Shown here: positions 22,991-35,600 of the stretch, in pieces
How positions within the stretch are numbered: the first letter of the stretch is position 1
Layout: each line of letters opens with the position of its first letter
Origin: Ectocarpus siliculosus
Taxonomy: Eukaryota; Sar; Phaeophyceae; Ectocarpales; Ectocarpaceae
Length of the DNA: 42,953 bases
Assembly: GCA_000310025.1 (NCBI GenBank)
Contig: FN649735.1
Location: forward strand, 2,652,832-2,695,784
Direction: 5' to 3'
Notes under the pieces: generated by a model
The model's input: the letters and a program-made list of their open reading frames with translations, nothing else
The model's database searches: none
What the model was told of the DNA's origin: nothing
Position numbers and translations under genes: made by a program

Positions 22991-25900
22991 TTAGTCTGCC
23001 GTGGGAGGCTCGGTTCTGCTGAGCCGGTGAACGTGATCTCCGAACCTGGCCATCTCGGTAGCCAGCCAGCCCTTGTCATTCTCCTCCTGGCTGTCCGTGA
23101 GGAAGGCGCAGTGGCCTCCGTGCTGTAAAAGGTACAGAAAGAGCGAGGCGGACGACGAAGGCCGAAATTGCGATGAGAAGGAAATTCACTCCCCCCCGGG
23201 TGGGAGATTTATTGTGCGAGGGGCCACCAAGTCGTGTATGCTATGTACCAGATCCGTGCGTTGGGAGGAACCGAAAACTCATTCATTGCACGGTCCATTG
23301 TGCAGCCGCTCGTTACCGACCGACACAAGATTACACTGAACAGCTTCCTTCATTTCCCGAGAAAAATATCGACGGCGCCGCTAATAGTCTACACCTTTCG
23401 GTCTACAGTATGTAGGACGCACGAACCGGCGTCACAAAGGAGGGATATTTCCCTCCTGCGGTGCTTGTAAGCAATTGTTCACGCGAGAAGGGGTCGTCCG
23501 CATCCCTTCCCCTCTTCTTTGTGCAAATAAAAATTCACTCCCGAGCTGCAAGACATTTCACTGGGGAGAGATTCAAACAAGCCAGAAGGTACCAACTGAA
23601 CCCAACTGCCACCGAGTGGTTTGCATAGAAATATATGATGAGCTGGTGCGATGAGACTGAAATTCTTCAAACAAACAAGCATCATGACAACCATAGGCCA
23701 ACGGTTTGGTCTGCGTTCACTACCGGGAAAATGAATCGTCTTAGCCATGTTCCTGCCCTTCGCTTTTTGCCTGTCGCTACCTGCACAAGGGTCGCCATTG
23801 TGCATAGTTCGAGCCCCAACGCAGTTACCACATGGAGTCGTACTTTCATCTAGAACGAGTATCAAGTGACCTTTCAGAGAAGCGCCAAATAAACGTTAGA
23901 ACCCACGTCTCGATACTAAAGTCACAACCGCTCTAGAACCTTTCACACGAGGCTCAAGACATATATAACCCCTCTCGAACATTTCACTCTTCAAGCGATA
24001 ATTATCCCATGCCCTCACGTCGTGGTAAGATAGCCGAACCGGGGCTCCCTGCAAGTCATCCACGGTTGGCAGCTTTGCCGGGTCCATGAAAGGGTCATTG
24101 ATCGCCTGCATCAGAGGGCATTCGGAACGTTACAAAGACAAGGACAACTAGGCGAGGTTCGGTGGTTTTGAGTTGGATGGGGACGGAATCGGGCTCCGTA
24201 CAGTCGAAGCCGCTGCGTGAATCCTGATGCTCGTTGTGAAACAGGAATGAATCGGCGGGTCACCTGTACAGCTAAGAAGGGCACTCGAACGCCCTTGAGG
24301 AACTGCCCGGACTGCGTCTTGCGGTAGTAGTCCTGGTAGCCGTCGAAGCCGAACACCGGCGCGATCACCATGTCGTCAAACTCGCCTAATTTTGGCGTTT
24401 CATGTGTCGAAACCGACGGAAATCGAGAGACAAGCACGAAAAGTGAACAACGAGAGGGTGGAGTGAAATCGCAACGTTCGTACAGATAACAACCAGAAAG
24501 AATTTTTTTTTGTTTGGTCGTATCGCATCTATCGTGGTGCTATATCTGTAACCTTTTGAGGTCGACCGTTTTCGCTGTTCAGCGTAGTTTGTGGTGTCGC
24601 ACCTAAAAGTGTTGAATTCTTCCGACCAATTAAGGTCGATCACTTCCGCTACCAAATTTAGTTTGTTGTATCGCACACTAGTGGTGATCTTCTGCAACCA
24701 AATTAAGGCCAACCACTCCTGCTCAATTAGGGACGTACTGCACCTATTGTTGTGATCCTCTGCAACCTCTTGAGGTCGATAACTTCCGCTACCCTTGGGT
24801 CCGTCAGGGACTTCCTCATCATCTTGGGGATCAGGCTGTTCAGGAAGTTCTTCGCGTACACGATCTTGCCGAAGCCCGTGTCGACTCTCTGGGAGGGGGG
24901 GCAAGAGCAACACGATAATAGCTCACAGCCTGAAGCAGGGCGCGAATGAGTGGGGACAATGACGTAACGGAGAGCTTAAACTGACTCGCAACAAGCACAG
25001 GGCAAACTAACCAGTCAACAACGACAACAGCAACAACGCTTACGCTTTACAGATTCGGCGTCACCTGCTGGCAGGAAACGGCGTCGAAGGGCACGCACGT
25101 CACGGCGCCGCCCATTATCCCCATGTCCCTCGCGCGATCGCCCAGTTCCCCCAAAAACTATGCAGAGATGTAAAAAAAAAATGATAATGCAGTGGGACAC
25201 GGAGGAACGAAGGCAGGGGCTTGAAAATCGAAGTACACGGCCGGGGCAGCGCGCCCAAAAACAAATTACACCGTGCTTTCGGCTCGCTCCCCGCTCTTCA
25301 CCTTGGGGAGGCGTTCTCCTACACGACATTCAGCGTTCATACCGTAACCAGCGGTGTTCTGGAGAAAAGGTCCGCCTGAGTTTCGTTGGCAGGGCAAAGG
25401 TGTTGGAAAAAATGGTCTCTGCGAGGCGCCTTGAGGTGGACTTCATGAGAAGCTGCTTGACCCGTTGCGGTTGGGTCCGAATCGACTCACGAACGACGTT
25501 GGCGTCATTGCTCTCCGGGACTATCGGGAGTTCGCCGCTTGAAGGCATACGCTACAGGAGAACCAGCAAAAGGAAAGCACTTGAATGAATCGGCCGACAC
25601 AAAACATTAACATTATTCGAAGTAGCTTCCTGTTTGATCGAATCCGCCCAGAGCCAAAGATTACCAATATAAGAACTATTCTCAAACACGTCTCGATCGT
25701 CCGGGCCACAGATATTTGCGGCGTTTGAATGGGAAGGGGGCGCCCGTGAAGGGGGCGCCCGTGAATTCGTACTGAGAGGGGAAAAAAACAAAAAACGTAT
25801 GCGGTGCCCGCTCGCATACCGTTCATTCACTTTCATTACCTTTGTGATCACATTCCCTCCCAAGCTGAAACCCGACAGGAAAAGCGGGCTGTTGGGATGT

Positions 25901-28900
25901 CTGCTCAGAAAACGAGGACGAGCGGCGGGTATCAGATAAACGGGACAGGATCATGAGACGAGGTTCATGTGCGAATGAACAAAACTTGGAGCTAAGCTCC
26001 TTCGTGGATAGCTGCGATAATTTCTCGCTTTGCCCGTGCGGGAAAAAGCGCTTTGCGCTTTAACCTCACAAGTCTAAGGTATGAAATGTTGCAATCACGA
26101 TGCTTTTTTGGTTTTCTGCACAAGCACCAACGTGGTGACGCAGTGAAGCATAGTAGGAGGCCAGGCGCACAGCAATACGGTGTCAAGACCCTTCTGGGTT
26201 GAAGGCCGGCGGTTGACTACATCAGAAACGCGTATTCCAAAAAAGCTCTCCGACGAAAATATAGGCCAGAACATAGCAAAAAATGCCGCGTATACGAAAA
26301 ACGCCCCGATCATTGGCAAAAGACCCGGGCAAACAAACAAAAAAAACACATTGTGCCGCTTGAACCTCCAACGTATAATGGGGGCATACTTCAGAGGATC
26401 ACGAAACAATCCCCCCGGTGTGCCTCCAAACGCTGTGTGAATACTGCGGCGCCCCCCCCCCTCGAGGGCAGTCACTCTCCGTAGCTCTCCCCCCCACCAG
26501 AATGCCCAGCATAGCTCGCGCCCTCCTCACCCCGTCCGTTCTTTCAGCGGTGTGCAGCCCGGTCTCACCTCGCTCTGAGTGTCTTGCAGACAAGCTCGAG
26601 GTCCTCCGTGAAGCCGAGGTGGTAGGCGCGCAGGGTGAGGTTATCCTCGCCCGAGCAGCTCCGGAAGCACATGACTGCCACCCGGAACCCCTTCCGCTGG
26701 TACCTGTTTGTGACAAGAACGTCCGCCGAAGCAGCTAAGTAGTACGGCTGCTGCTCGTGCCGGTGCTGATGTTGGCGCTGTTACTTTTACCGCTGGTGGC
26801 GATGATACCATCATGGTCGCTCGTCGACAGTCTTGTGCTTCTAAATATTCGTCTACGACAGTCGTGTGCGCTACTTCCCCCGATGAGGAATTAGCACCGT
26901 TTTTTCACCTGAGAAGTCTCGGAGAAGTAAAATTATTCTGGTTGATATCACACCTGGTCACGTCTCGTTAGTTGGGAGCATGCCCATTCTTCCGAACAAG
27001 GTCGCAAAAGATAGCGCGATGAACATCACGGGTAAACCTGCACGAACTAGCAACGTGGCCGAAATTGAATCCGGCACGGGAAAGCCCACAAAAATATGCG
27101 GGGCAATGGTTCACCACGCGTCATAAATCCTCCCCCTCCGCTCTCTGCGCTCATTCCATCCCCCCCGCCCTCCCCCCGATAAGGCACTCACGCTAGCGCC
27201 ATCTTCGCCGTGAGAGGTGCCGTGCTCGTCGACTCCAGCCCGTGAGTAAGCACCGCAAACGGCGCGGTAGAAGCATCCACCCCTCCCGTGCCGACGGCTC
27301 TTTCGAATCCAACAGCGGGGTCACCGGCCGGGACAGTAGCCGCCGTTCCTCCCTCACCGCCGCATCCCCCTCCAATCACAACACCGCCCGGCGCCGCTCC
27401 TGTTGCCACCGCCGCTAACCGTCGCCCACCTCCCGGTGGCGGTGCCCCCTGCCGTCGCTCTTGCTGCACCCCTTGCGCCCCCGAGCCTCCTAGCCCTCCA
27501 CCCGCCGCCCCCCCGGGGGTGTCTAAGAAGTCAACGTCGAGGAAGTCGCCGTCGGGGGTGTTCCACCTCTCCCTTCGGTAAACGACCTTCCGCGCGCCGT
27601 GGGAAACATTTTCGAGAGGGGAGGTCGGTGCGTCGTAAGTAACTGTTCCGTGCGCTTGCCTTGGGTGGACTAGTTTCGTCCGCCGGACGGGGGGGCGTGC
27701 TTCCGGGGCAGAGATTTACTGGATGGATTGCGTTCGACGGCGTTGCCGTGCCTTGTCTATATCGTAATACGTAAGTGGATGGTCTGTTCTTACGAGACGG
27801 AACATCGACCCGGTCGTCTGTTGCGCACGGCAGTTGATGCGCGCCGTTTGGTCCTGTCGTCCTGTGTCCTTCATCGTGTTTCCTACTGGTATCGTGATCC
27901 CGCATAGGTTGTCATTTCATTTCGACCTTTTGCTTTCGTCAATCTGCGGTCGGCTGAGAGAAAGGGGTAGCGGGTGGAATCGAGGACGAGTCCAACAAGG
28001 GCCAATACAATTACCGCTGTTTCCCTACGTTCGTTACAGCACTTCGCGAGGGTATCGATTGCATGGTGTCCGCCTCTCCGCCTACCTCTACCACACGTCG
28101 TCTCGACATTATCGACATTCAAAGCACCTCAAAAGGCATACCAGTACATAACATCAGACCACCACTGCTACGCATTAGCTCCGATGGTCTTGGCTTGTCG
28201 CGCCGCTCTCATGTCCAGCTGCAAAACTATGCGTGTCGTTAAACCGCTCTGAAAAAAATGGAACTATTGGTAAAAAAAAAACGAAACGCCAGGCGGGTAC
28301 CACCAGTGAGACATGGAGGGACAGAAACTGCCTCGCTTCGAGGCAGCACAGGACACCACAAGCGTCAAAACAAGCGTCCGAGCATTAGACGTAAGCAGGC
28401 AGCAAGACGCGCACGGGCCGGGCCCGCGTCCAATCGTCAACCAAGAGAGCGACATCCCTGGCCCTCAACGTGCTTCTCTCGATTGTTCCCGATGTCCCTG
28501 TCCCTTATGCTTGGGATCAAAGTCTTTCCTGACACCAAATCAAGAACCCACAACCCACCATGAATCCACCCTGCTCGCCTGCCTCCTGCCTGCCTGCCTA
28601 CATGCAGAACCTACCTCGGGACCTTTGACCCCGAACCGCTTCTGTATCTCGCCTGAGCCAAAGATAGTCGAAAAGTGGTCGTTTTTGGCCCACCACGGCG
28701 CAGAATACTTCCGGGGGGCGAAGCTTCAGGTCGAGGAATGCGGCGGGGGGTGGGAGCAGGGACAGAAGGGGGCAGACATCAGAGAGTGATTGTCATACAT
28801 GCATCGTCCGGTTTGCGGCTTCGGCACGGGGGCAGCACACCCAAGGGGACCAAACTGCTGCAAAGAATATGCACGACCGCGTTCGAAAACAGAGAGGCCC

Positions 28901-30042
28901 GTGCAGCGGCAGCGAGGAATACTTCGTGTGTCAACCCTTGATCGGAGGGAATCGGTGGCGGGGAGGCAAGGGTAGGGCGAAAACAACGCGAACTATTTCT
29001 AGCGAAGACGGTCAACGCCATGACACGAGAGGTACAGGAAAGAGTGGCAGTGGGAAGCGTAAATGGCTTCCCGTGGGGGCAAAGGGTGGGGTCAAGGGAA
29101 AGGACAGACGCCACATGACAAATTTTGACAACGCTTTTCAGTAGGCCTGCCCAGGTTGCGAACCTCTGCAGGTCATTAGATGTTCATCATCGCTACATAT
29201 CTCCACCGCTGATATCGTGGACAATAATTTTGTGTTAGATACCGTGTACCGTAGACAAGAGCGCCGAAGAAATATATACCTTGCTTTCGGCCCCCGGGTT
29301 CGCTGACTACACACAAAAAATTATCAAATCAGATTGTCGACCATCATCGACAGCATGTCGGCACATGTCCCTTTTTGCCCTGCATGACCCTGCTGTGTTG
29401 CACCCAAATTAGGAACTGTTCCTCCGTAGGTACGTCGAGTGTTGGATCAGTACGGACATACGAAGGTACTGGGTAGAGAGAGATCGGAACGGTTTTTAAT
29501 GTGAAGACAACAACAACAACAACAACGAGAAACGCATCGACCGTTTACGACCACGTGATGGTGCGCACATCGCACAACCCGTTGTCTGCAAACAATGGGT
29601 TGTTCAAGTAACAGCAGTGTCATGAATAAGGGAGACAGACACACTGACAGAGCAGACCTCTCAGCGCTCCGCGGAGTAAGTAGCGGAGAAAAAAAAAAAA
29701 AAAACACGTTCGTCAGCAGCAGCAGCACACGCGGCGGTTCAAATTCAAACTCTCATCTAAACGCGTGTATAATACCTCTCTGCTTCGCACTCACCCATCA
29801 ATGACGCCTTTCGCCGCTGAATCACTAGAGGATACACTCGAAACAGCACCAGCGGTGGTGGAGATGGATGGTGCAGACGTTGCTGATGCAGCGCCAGGCG
29901 AGGATCCGCCAGCGGCAGGCGGGCTCGACATGACCACCTGGAGAGCACAAGCGTGGACTGCGAAGGCTGTTGCAGTCGCCAAAAACACAGCCGGAGATCT
30001 CCGTGGTGCTCTCGGCAACGAGAATTCTCGCCTTCGCTGCAT
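22991..30042 (-). CDS. YheT/EMB8-type (ABHD1/3-like) alpha/beta-hydrolase
   Basis: Ten exons (30042-29795, 28723-28615, 27586-27192, 26703-26569, 25900-25840, 25157-25065, 24888-24744, 24385-24264, 24105-24019, 23122-22991) join in phase to 508 residues. Family landmarks appear in order: WWAKNDHFSTIFGS, RRERWNTPDGDFLDVDFLD, oxyanion-region HGLES (about 234), nucleophile elbow GFSLGGN (Ser near 308), GEFDD.VIAPVFGF...YY, VPFLAVQAINDPF (acid Asp near 440) and HGGHCAF (His near 469). The full catalytic triad is therefore present. The N-terminus is Arg-rich, then hydrophobic (about 18-38), suggesting a signal anchor or transit segment. Relatives are membrane-associated esterases or lipases acting on lipid substrates; the substrate here cannot be told. 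A Gly/Ala-rich insert of about 80 residues (about 145-225) lies before HGLES. Exon 1 is supported only by phase and composition. The gene converges on the channel gene. Confidence 0.88.
23413..23525 (-). mobile_element. SINE tail fragment in the last hydrolase intron
   Basis: Read on the - strand it contains gagg.gaagggat...cccttctcgcg, ccgcaggaggg and tgtgac.ccggtt in the same order and spacing as the full elements at 35893-35601 (-) and 39943-40225 (+). The tRNA-like head is absent, as in a 5'-truncated copy. It lies in the intron 23123-24018. Confidence 0.7.
24512..24792 (-). repeat. Four-unit degenerate tandem repeat built from a hydrolase exon end and its donor
   Basis: Units of about 70-75 bp share tcgcacctatt.tg.tgatcttctgcaacc, then aggtcgat.acttccgct. 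They start near 24512, 24584, 24659 and 24730. The fourth unit is the real 3' end of the exon 24888-24744, and its GTGCAG donor lies at 24743. The other three lie in the intron (24386-24743) and are decayed copies of exon end plus donor. One of them still carries a GTGCGA donor-like sequence at about 24602. Confidence 0.8.
25733..25762. repeat. 15-bp direct duplication
   Basis: gaagggggcgcccgt occurs twice in tandem, inside the hydrolase intron 25158-25839. Each unit contains the palindrome gggcgccc. Confidence 0.9.
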
Positions 30043-30215
30043 CTTTCTCTTGTGGTCGAGCTAGTGATGCCAGCCAGCAGCCAGCTGCAGCGAACTGCGG
30101 CGAGGCAAGGGCGCTCCGTGGATGCAAACAAGGTACATATGGTGTTACTACAGTAGTCTCTGGTGAGCGGGACAGCAGCAACATATAACAGAAAAAATTC
30201 GAGCGGGACAGAATC

Positions 30216-30310
30216 CACGAGGCATCAGCCAATCAGACTCCTCTATTTCACGAAGTTTCACGAGGCATGACCAATCAAAAACCTCCATAGTCACGAAGTT
30301 CACGAAGCAC
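30216..30310 (-). promoter_or_regulatory. Tandem CCAAT-containing repeat upstream of the hydrolase gene
   Basis: Two units of about 43 bp (cacgaggcat..ccaatca...cctc.at..tcacgaagtt) at 30216-30258 and 30259-30300 are followed by a third partial start at 30301. Each contains a CCAAT pentamer. The block ends about 170 bp upstream of the proposed hydrolase start (30042, - strand), a normal distance for a CCAAT-box promoter. The promoter role is inference from position and motif. Confidence 0.5.
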
Positions 30311-32157
30311 GGAGGATGCGCCGCACGCACAGCAGCAGCAGCAACCATGAGCACACACAACACAGCGACGACAAACCCTTCTGGGGGCTGGAGGTAGGCC
30401 TTCAGAGTCGAGGACCACAAGCTGACTCCTGGTGCCAGGACTGGACCTCCGGTTGGAGATCATCAATCAGCAGCGCGGCAACCCATCCATGGGGAAGCTT
30501 GAGGTTTGCCAGCCAGAACACAGGAGCTGCAACAACAGCAGCAGCAGATGCAGCCGGCGGAAGCATCGTCTCATTCGGACCAGCACTTCCACCAACCTTT
30601 ACCTTTCCAACAAATAGCAGAGCCAACAATGTGCCAATAGAGGCGGTGCGATGCCCGACAAGGCGTCTGGTCTTTTGGGACACAACAAGAACAAGTCTGA
30701 GCACAGAGCGTGCATCTTCTGCGATCAGGTGAGAGGCCGGCAGTCCCTCCAGTTGCGCTGAGCATGGTACAAAGCATGGTAGGTGTGGATAGATAGACGT
30801 TCGTTTGGTGAGAAACTTGTTGAGTTGTTGTTCTTCGGAAGCCCGAGAAGATAAAAATCGAGTCACCACTGCTGCTGTGTGCATGTCTTCGCCCCCCGCG
30901 GCCATCGCCATGGTCAGGACACCATAACCTCCGGCGTACACCGTCCTCGCATTTACAGCATCACCCAGTCGCCTGATCTCTTTGCTGACCCGCGCTGACT
31001 ACCCTATAGATATGTTAGGCGGAGCTGCCAATTAGCGTGGCCGGTAGTAGTGGAGGTTTGTGTCTGGCGAACAGGTCGAGGGTACGGCGGCGTAGTAACG
31101 CAAATTGGAATCCCGCTCAACGAGTTCGAATGTGGTTTACACTATGTACTGCAGTAACTGCAGTAGTAGAAGGTTTGGCCATCCTGTCGGTTCCTTCGCA
31201 AGACGTCCCGAGCACATGCACGAGTGAAAAAGCACAGAGTCTCACACCCGAAGGGCAGTAGCGAGCAACCTTCTGCTGTAAAACAGCATGCCGCAGCAAA
31301 GAACTCCGTGCTCTAGTCGAAGGTACAATCCCACGTGTACGCTATAGGCTTCGTCCAAAGGACAGCCAACCTCCTCACGTACAACGCTTGTTTTCGATGG
31401 AACGGAGCACCAATTTTTTGCGCATCAAGTACCAGGGGCGAACGTTATGCGCGGCAGTCCCAATAAAAATATTGAACAAGGATGCCCGAGAGCCTTCGGG
31501 TTCGCGTTTTTCTTGACGTTCTGGCGTATATGTGGGTGTACAGCAGTACAAGTCTACGGCAGTACAAGATCGTGACCCTTATTATTTCGAGATTCTTGCC
31601 TCACTCCCTTCGATGTTTGGTACAGTACTCTCATCGATACGGCGCCCATTGTTTTTCGATTCGTATGGCGTTTGCCCCGTAGTTGACGGCTGTTGTGTTC
31701 CAGGGACCGCGCCATTGGTGCTGCTTGATTGCTGTGGTACCAACACAACCAATCGTGTGAATGATACCTTGAATGAATGAATGCATGATGGAATCTTTGC
31801 AACATCATTTCCAATGCCCATCTCACCGATATGGCACCGAGTTAGAAGCCGCTGCCTGTGCTTGGAGGTTTGACAATACGGGTCTGTGACAACTGCTCGT
31901 GCCCAGTCCGTCGAAATAGCAACGGATGCCGAGAGGGGACAGAGAGAAAGAGAGATAATGGGGAAGCGAGCCTCCCCCCTCGGCATCCTATGAGATAACT
32001 GGTCCTCTTGTTCTGACGGATTGCAACCACCAACCCGCAAAGAACACTTGACACAAGAACTCGCTAAACGACCCGCATGATGCATGTGTCTGCTGCTCCC
32101 TGCGGACTGGTGGGTTCGGCGGTCATTGGCTCTTGGCTCGAAACACCGGCTTGGCAG

Positions 32158-32519
32158 GAGTACTTGAGCGGAGGGACTTTGAGCTCTCTGTTGAGAGAGC
32201 ACAGGGAGAAACCCATGAGAATTTCCAGGGTGCGTACAGGCGTGGTGTTGTCTAAACCTCAGCCCCCACCTCGCATGCATATCGTATTCGTTCATGCGCA
32301 ACAAAATCAATTCTGATCACAACAACAACCACAACGACAACAACAATAATCATAATACAACAGGTGCTCGACCTGTCGCTGGCGTTGTGTAACGCTTTGG
32401 AGTACCTCCACGATGTGGCGGTGCCTGGACGCATCGTGTGTCACCGAGACCTCAAGCCGGACAACATCGGTTTCGCGTAGGATGGCACGTTGAAGCTCAT
32501 TGACTTCGGACTGGGAAAG
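32158..32519 (+). pseudogene. Protein-kinase domain fragment with one in-frame stop
   Basis: Two phase-0 exon-like blocks are visible. 32158-32229 reads EYLSGGTLSSLLREH, the hinge and helix D of a protein kinase. 32364-32519 reads LALCNALEYLHD...IVCHRDLKPDNIGFA, stop, DGTLKLIDFGLGK, the catalytic loop with HRD and LKPDN and the DFG magnesium motif. Both blocks have good splice sites (CAG acceptors, GTGCGT and GTAACG donors), yet TAG at 32478-32480 replaces a residue between the catalytic loop and DFG. I found neither the glycine loop and VAIK lysine upstream nor the activation segment and C-lobe downstream. It is most likely a recent pseudogene fragment. A sequencing error in a live gene is less likely, because flanking exons are missing. 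Confidence 0.82.
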
Positions 32520-33241
32520 GTAACGACACAACTTTATTGTTCGTACCTATCTAAATGTAAAACGTGTAACCGTGCGTTTACCGACATTACATGGTGGCCT
32601 GCTGTATGCCATTGGGAGGAATACGCGTGACAAACGCTTGACTACGCTGTTGTCCAGCAAACCGGAAGCGAGAGACGGGGCATGGCGTCTGTGTGTGGAA
32701 GTTTCCGACAGTTCAGAAAGGAGACAACGCGATGGGTACAGAGAGGCTGATCTCTCCTACCGCTGCACGCAGCAGCCGAGATCGACGAGATAAATGCAAG
32801 ACCTCGACGTTTATGTGTAGATGTTGTCTTGACAGAAGTTGAGAGGTGGTAGAGACACATCACACAGGTAACATTCATACGTTGCTACACCACATTGATG
32901 TACAGCACCGGCATTCCCCTATCTACGCTTGCGCAAGTGTCCAGTGTGTAACCTGTTCGACCTGTTCCCTGCTCCTCGTTCACGACTCGTTTGCTTTTTG
33001 TCTGAACAATTGCAAACAGACACACGTACCCTAAACTCGCTCGTGGCTCCTCTTCTAAGATCAATTGCGTGAGAAACTATTTTCCTGTTCACCGCTGCTG
33101 CTGCTGATCAACACTACCTTTCGAATCCCACACCATCTCGTCAACCGAACGTGTTGTGTTTCTGCTCTGCATACAGGCAACTCACGGGTCCGTACTTCCA
33201 CCAGGATTGGGCGATAGGAAAAAACTGGAAGAGGGGGGGGG

Positions 33242-33808
33242 CGGGGGGGCGGGGGGGGTGTACTCATTGTCGTGCATGCCGTAGTCGTTAGACCATTGAC
33301 CTCGCATCCCTACAAAGCCGGGACGGAGCACGCCGGGTTCTCACCGGACCAGGCTCTCACATCACCAAGCGCGAAGCGCCGTGAGGTATTTGGCGAGTCG
33401 CATGAAGGGTGAGCTGCATCCTGCTAAGGGTGTTCGGCATCTTGTGCTTACTTCCTTGCGTACGGATGACAGCTACGTATGACTTAATTTATTTTCTGGT
33501 GCTTTCACTTCCAGAGACAGTTGTAAGCACTGTGTAACTGCCTCGAGGATGCTTGACCATTTTAACACAACGTGGTGCGATCATCCCCCGTTGCGCGGAG
33601 TGAGGTTTCTCGACCCCGCACAACATGATCTACTCGACCACCATTATGGTTACCGCCAAAAAAAAAAACGAGGTAAAAAAAAAAAACGGTAACCTGGTTG
33701 CCGAGTTCACAAAGTGAATTGGCTTGTTTTACAACGTCGTTGCCTAGCGACGAAAACCCAATCCCGATGGCAAACACCGAGTGGGGGGGGCGGGGGGGCG
33801 GGGGGGGG
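33242..33808 (-). repeat. Dispersed ~540-bp repeat with poly-C borders, copy 2 (inverted)
   Basis: The reverse complement of this block matches 2872-3412 with only a few scattered differences along its length (for example gctag versus gcttg near the start), so the copies are recent. Both edges again run into long G tracts on the + strand (C on the element strand), broken by single C bases. It lies in intergenic DNA about 720 bp beyond the kinase fragment. Confidence 0.9.
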
Positions 33809-35600
33809 GAATCACGATACCTGCTCTCCGAGGCGAACGGAAACCAGCGCATTTTTGCGTGCACAGATTCTCGGCATGCCTTTTTACCACAGCCCGTGTG
33901 CGGTGCCCCGCGGAGGGAGTATGCAAAGAAAGAATGCGGGGGGTGGGTGGGGCTTGTTGTCTGTTGAAGACATCGCCAACAAGTGCTTCTGGCTGTCGTT
34001 TGAGTTACCGTTGACCTCGCTATGGGGCAGGGTTGTTGTACCAACCAAACATGCCGGAGCTTTCTAAGAATGGGAGTAGACACGTCAAGGGGAGGGTTCT
34101 GGCAGTGGCGAAACGTGGCATACGAAACCACGTTCGAGCATTCGAGCATAAGAAATGTGCCCAAAGTGGTGTTTCTTTGCGTTGTTTTGGATGGAGATGG
34201 TTGGAGCGTCCGTTAACCAGCAGTGCGTTATTAAATTTGGCGAGGTATCATGTTTTCTTCGAGGAATGGATGCAACGAGGAGGGGAGGTGGCATGGACAA
34301 GGCCCCATGGCCGATGTGAGATAGGCTTACCAAGCATGCAATGCGCGTATGTATTTACTACAACACCTGGTCTTGTCCAAACCACGCAGCATCCAGATGA
34401 AAATTGAATAACTCCATTCATTGCGATCGAGCCTAGAGCGACGTATACAGCATCTGTGAGCTTTCAACTTTCTGTGGCGTGGGAGATGTACACCTGCCTC
34501 TTGCTGGGTGTGTTGATCGAAACCTTTTGGACCGATCGTATTTCGCACCGATAGCCTGGCTGTTGCACGTTCATTGAAAAAAGAGACAATCATGTTTGCC
34601 AAGAAGTACATATATGATGGGCAAAGCAAAACAGCAACAACCACAGTTTGTTCGGTTGTGCTTGCATGTACGCATACAACGCATAGACTAATACCTGTAT
34701 TAGGCGGGTTCCGAGGTCGTCGTCAAGTGTACTTTATGTGCATCATGTTTACTGCTGCGCAGTTCAAACTGTAGAGGAAACACGTGCACTCGCAACCTGC
34801 CCGGAAACATCAACAAAGTAGGCCAGATGGCACCAACCAGAGTTACATAGTTGTTGTTGTAGTTGTGCATTTGAAACACAATTATGTGCCCATCGACGAG
34901 TGCAACACAAGAGTACGTGCACACTTCGAAGTACACTACGCATCATCAGTAGCACGTCCAACAAAGATATCTGGGAGCCGTCCTTCTTCTCGGCCGTTAA
35001 CAAAAAAAATGGGTTTCAAATGGTTTTAGCGGCCTTCGGCCGCGTAATTAAACCTCGTGGAAGCTGTCCCGCGACAAAAAAAAATCGCCGGTGAGACCCC
35101 CTTTTGTCGATGTATCCAACCAAGTTGATGCATCTATGCATCGCTGCAGTGAGTGATCATGTGGGAAACGACGCAGCCTTGGCCCGACCGTTCACAGCCC
35201 ACAAGGAGGATGACACTGTAGCTTACCTGCTTTCTGTCATTTTCCGTCCTTCCATCCACTTGAATTTTCCATTCTACCTCGCAGATGTGCGGCGTCCTGT
35301 ACTTGTAGTAAATCGAAATCCCGCCGATTTGTGTGTTTGTAGAATAGGTCAATCATGTTCTCTGTGTGCTCTCTAGGGTTAGCCCTCGTTGTTTGAAATT
35401 CGGCCCGCAGCATCGGAAACAACCTCTGGCGATAAGGTGCTCGCGTGAGCACAGAGTATTGCGCATCACCATAAGCGGCACAGACGGCATTTCAGCTCTG
35501 TCTCGTTGTCACCACCACTACTACAGCCATTAGTGTGTACCATTTTTTTTTTCTCCCGTCATTGGACTCTGTCATCTGCCCCTCTGGCCCCCTTCCTCCT

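Noticed and set aside
30651-30728. Short + strand exon-like block with HRACIFCDQ and a GTGAGA donor, recalling a zinc-finger start
   Set aside because: A single CxxC over 26 codons with no second half is not enough to call a domain or gene.
30402-30941. 179-codon - strand open frame
   Set aside because: It overlaps another long frame on the + strand in Ala/Gln-repeat DNA. Neither has splice support or a family signature.
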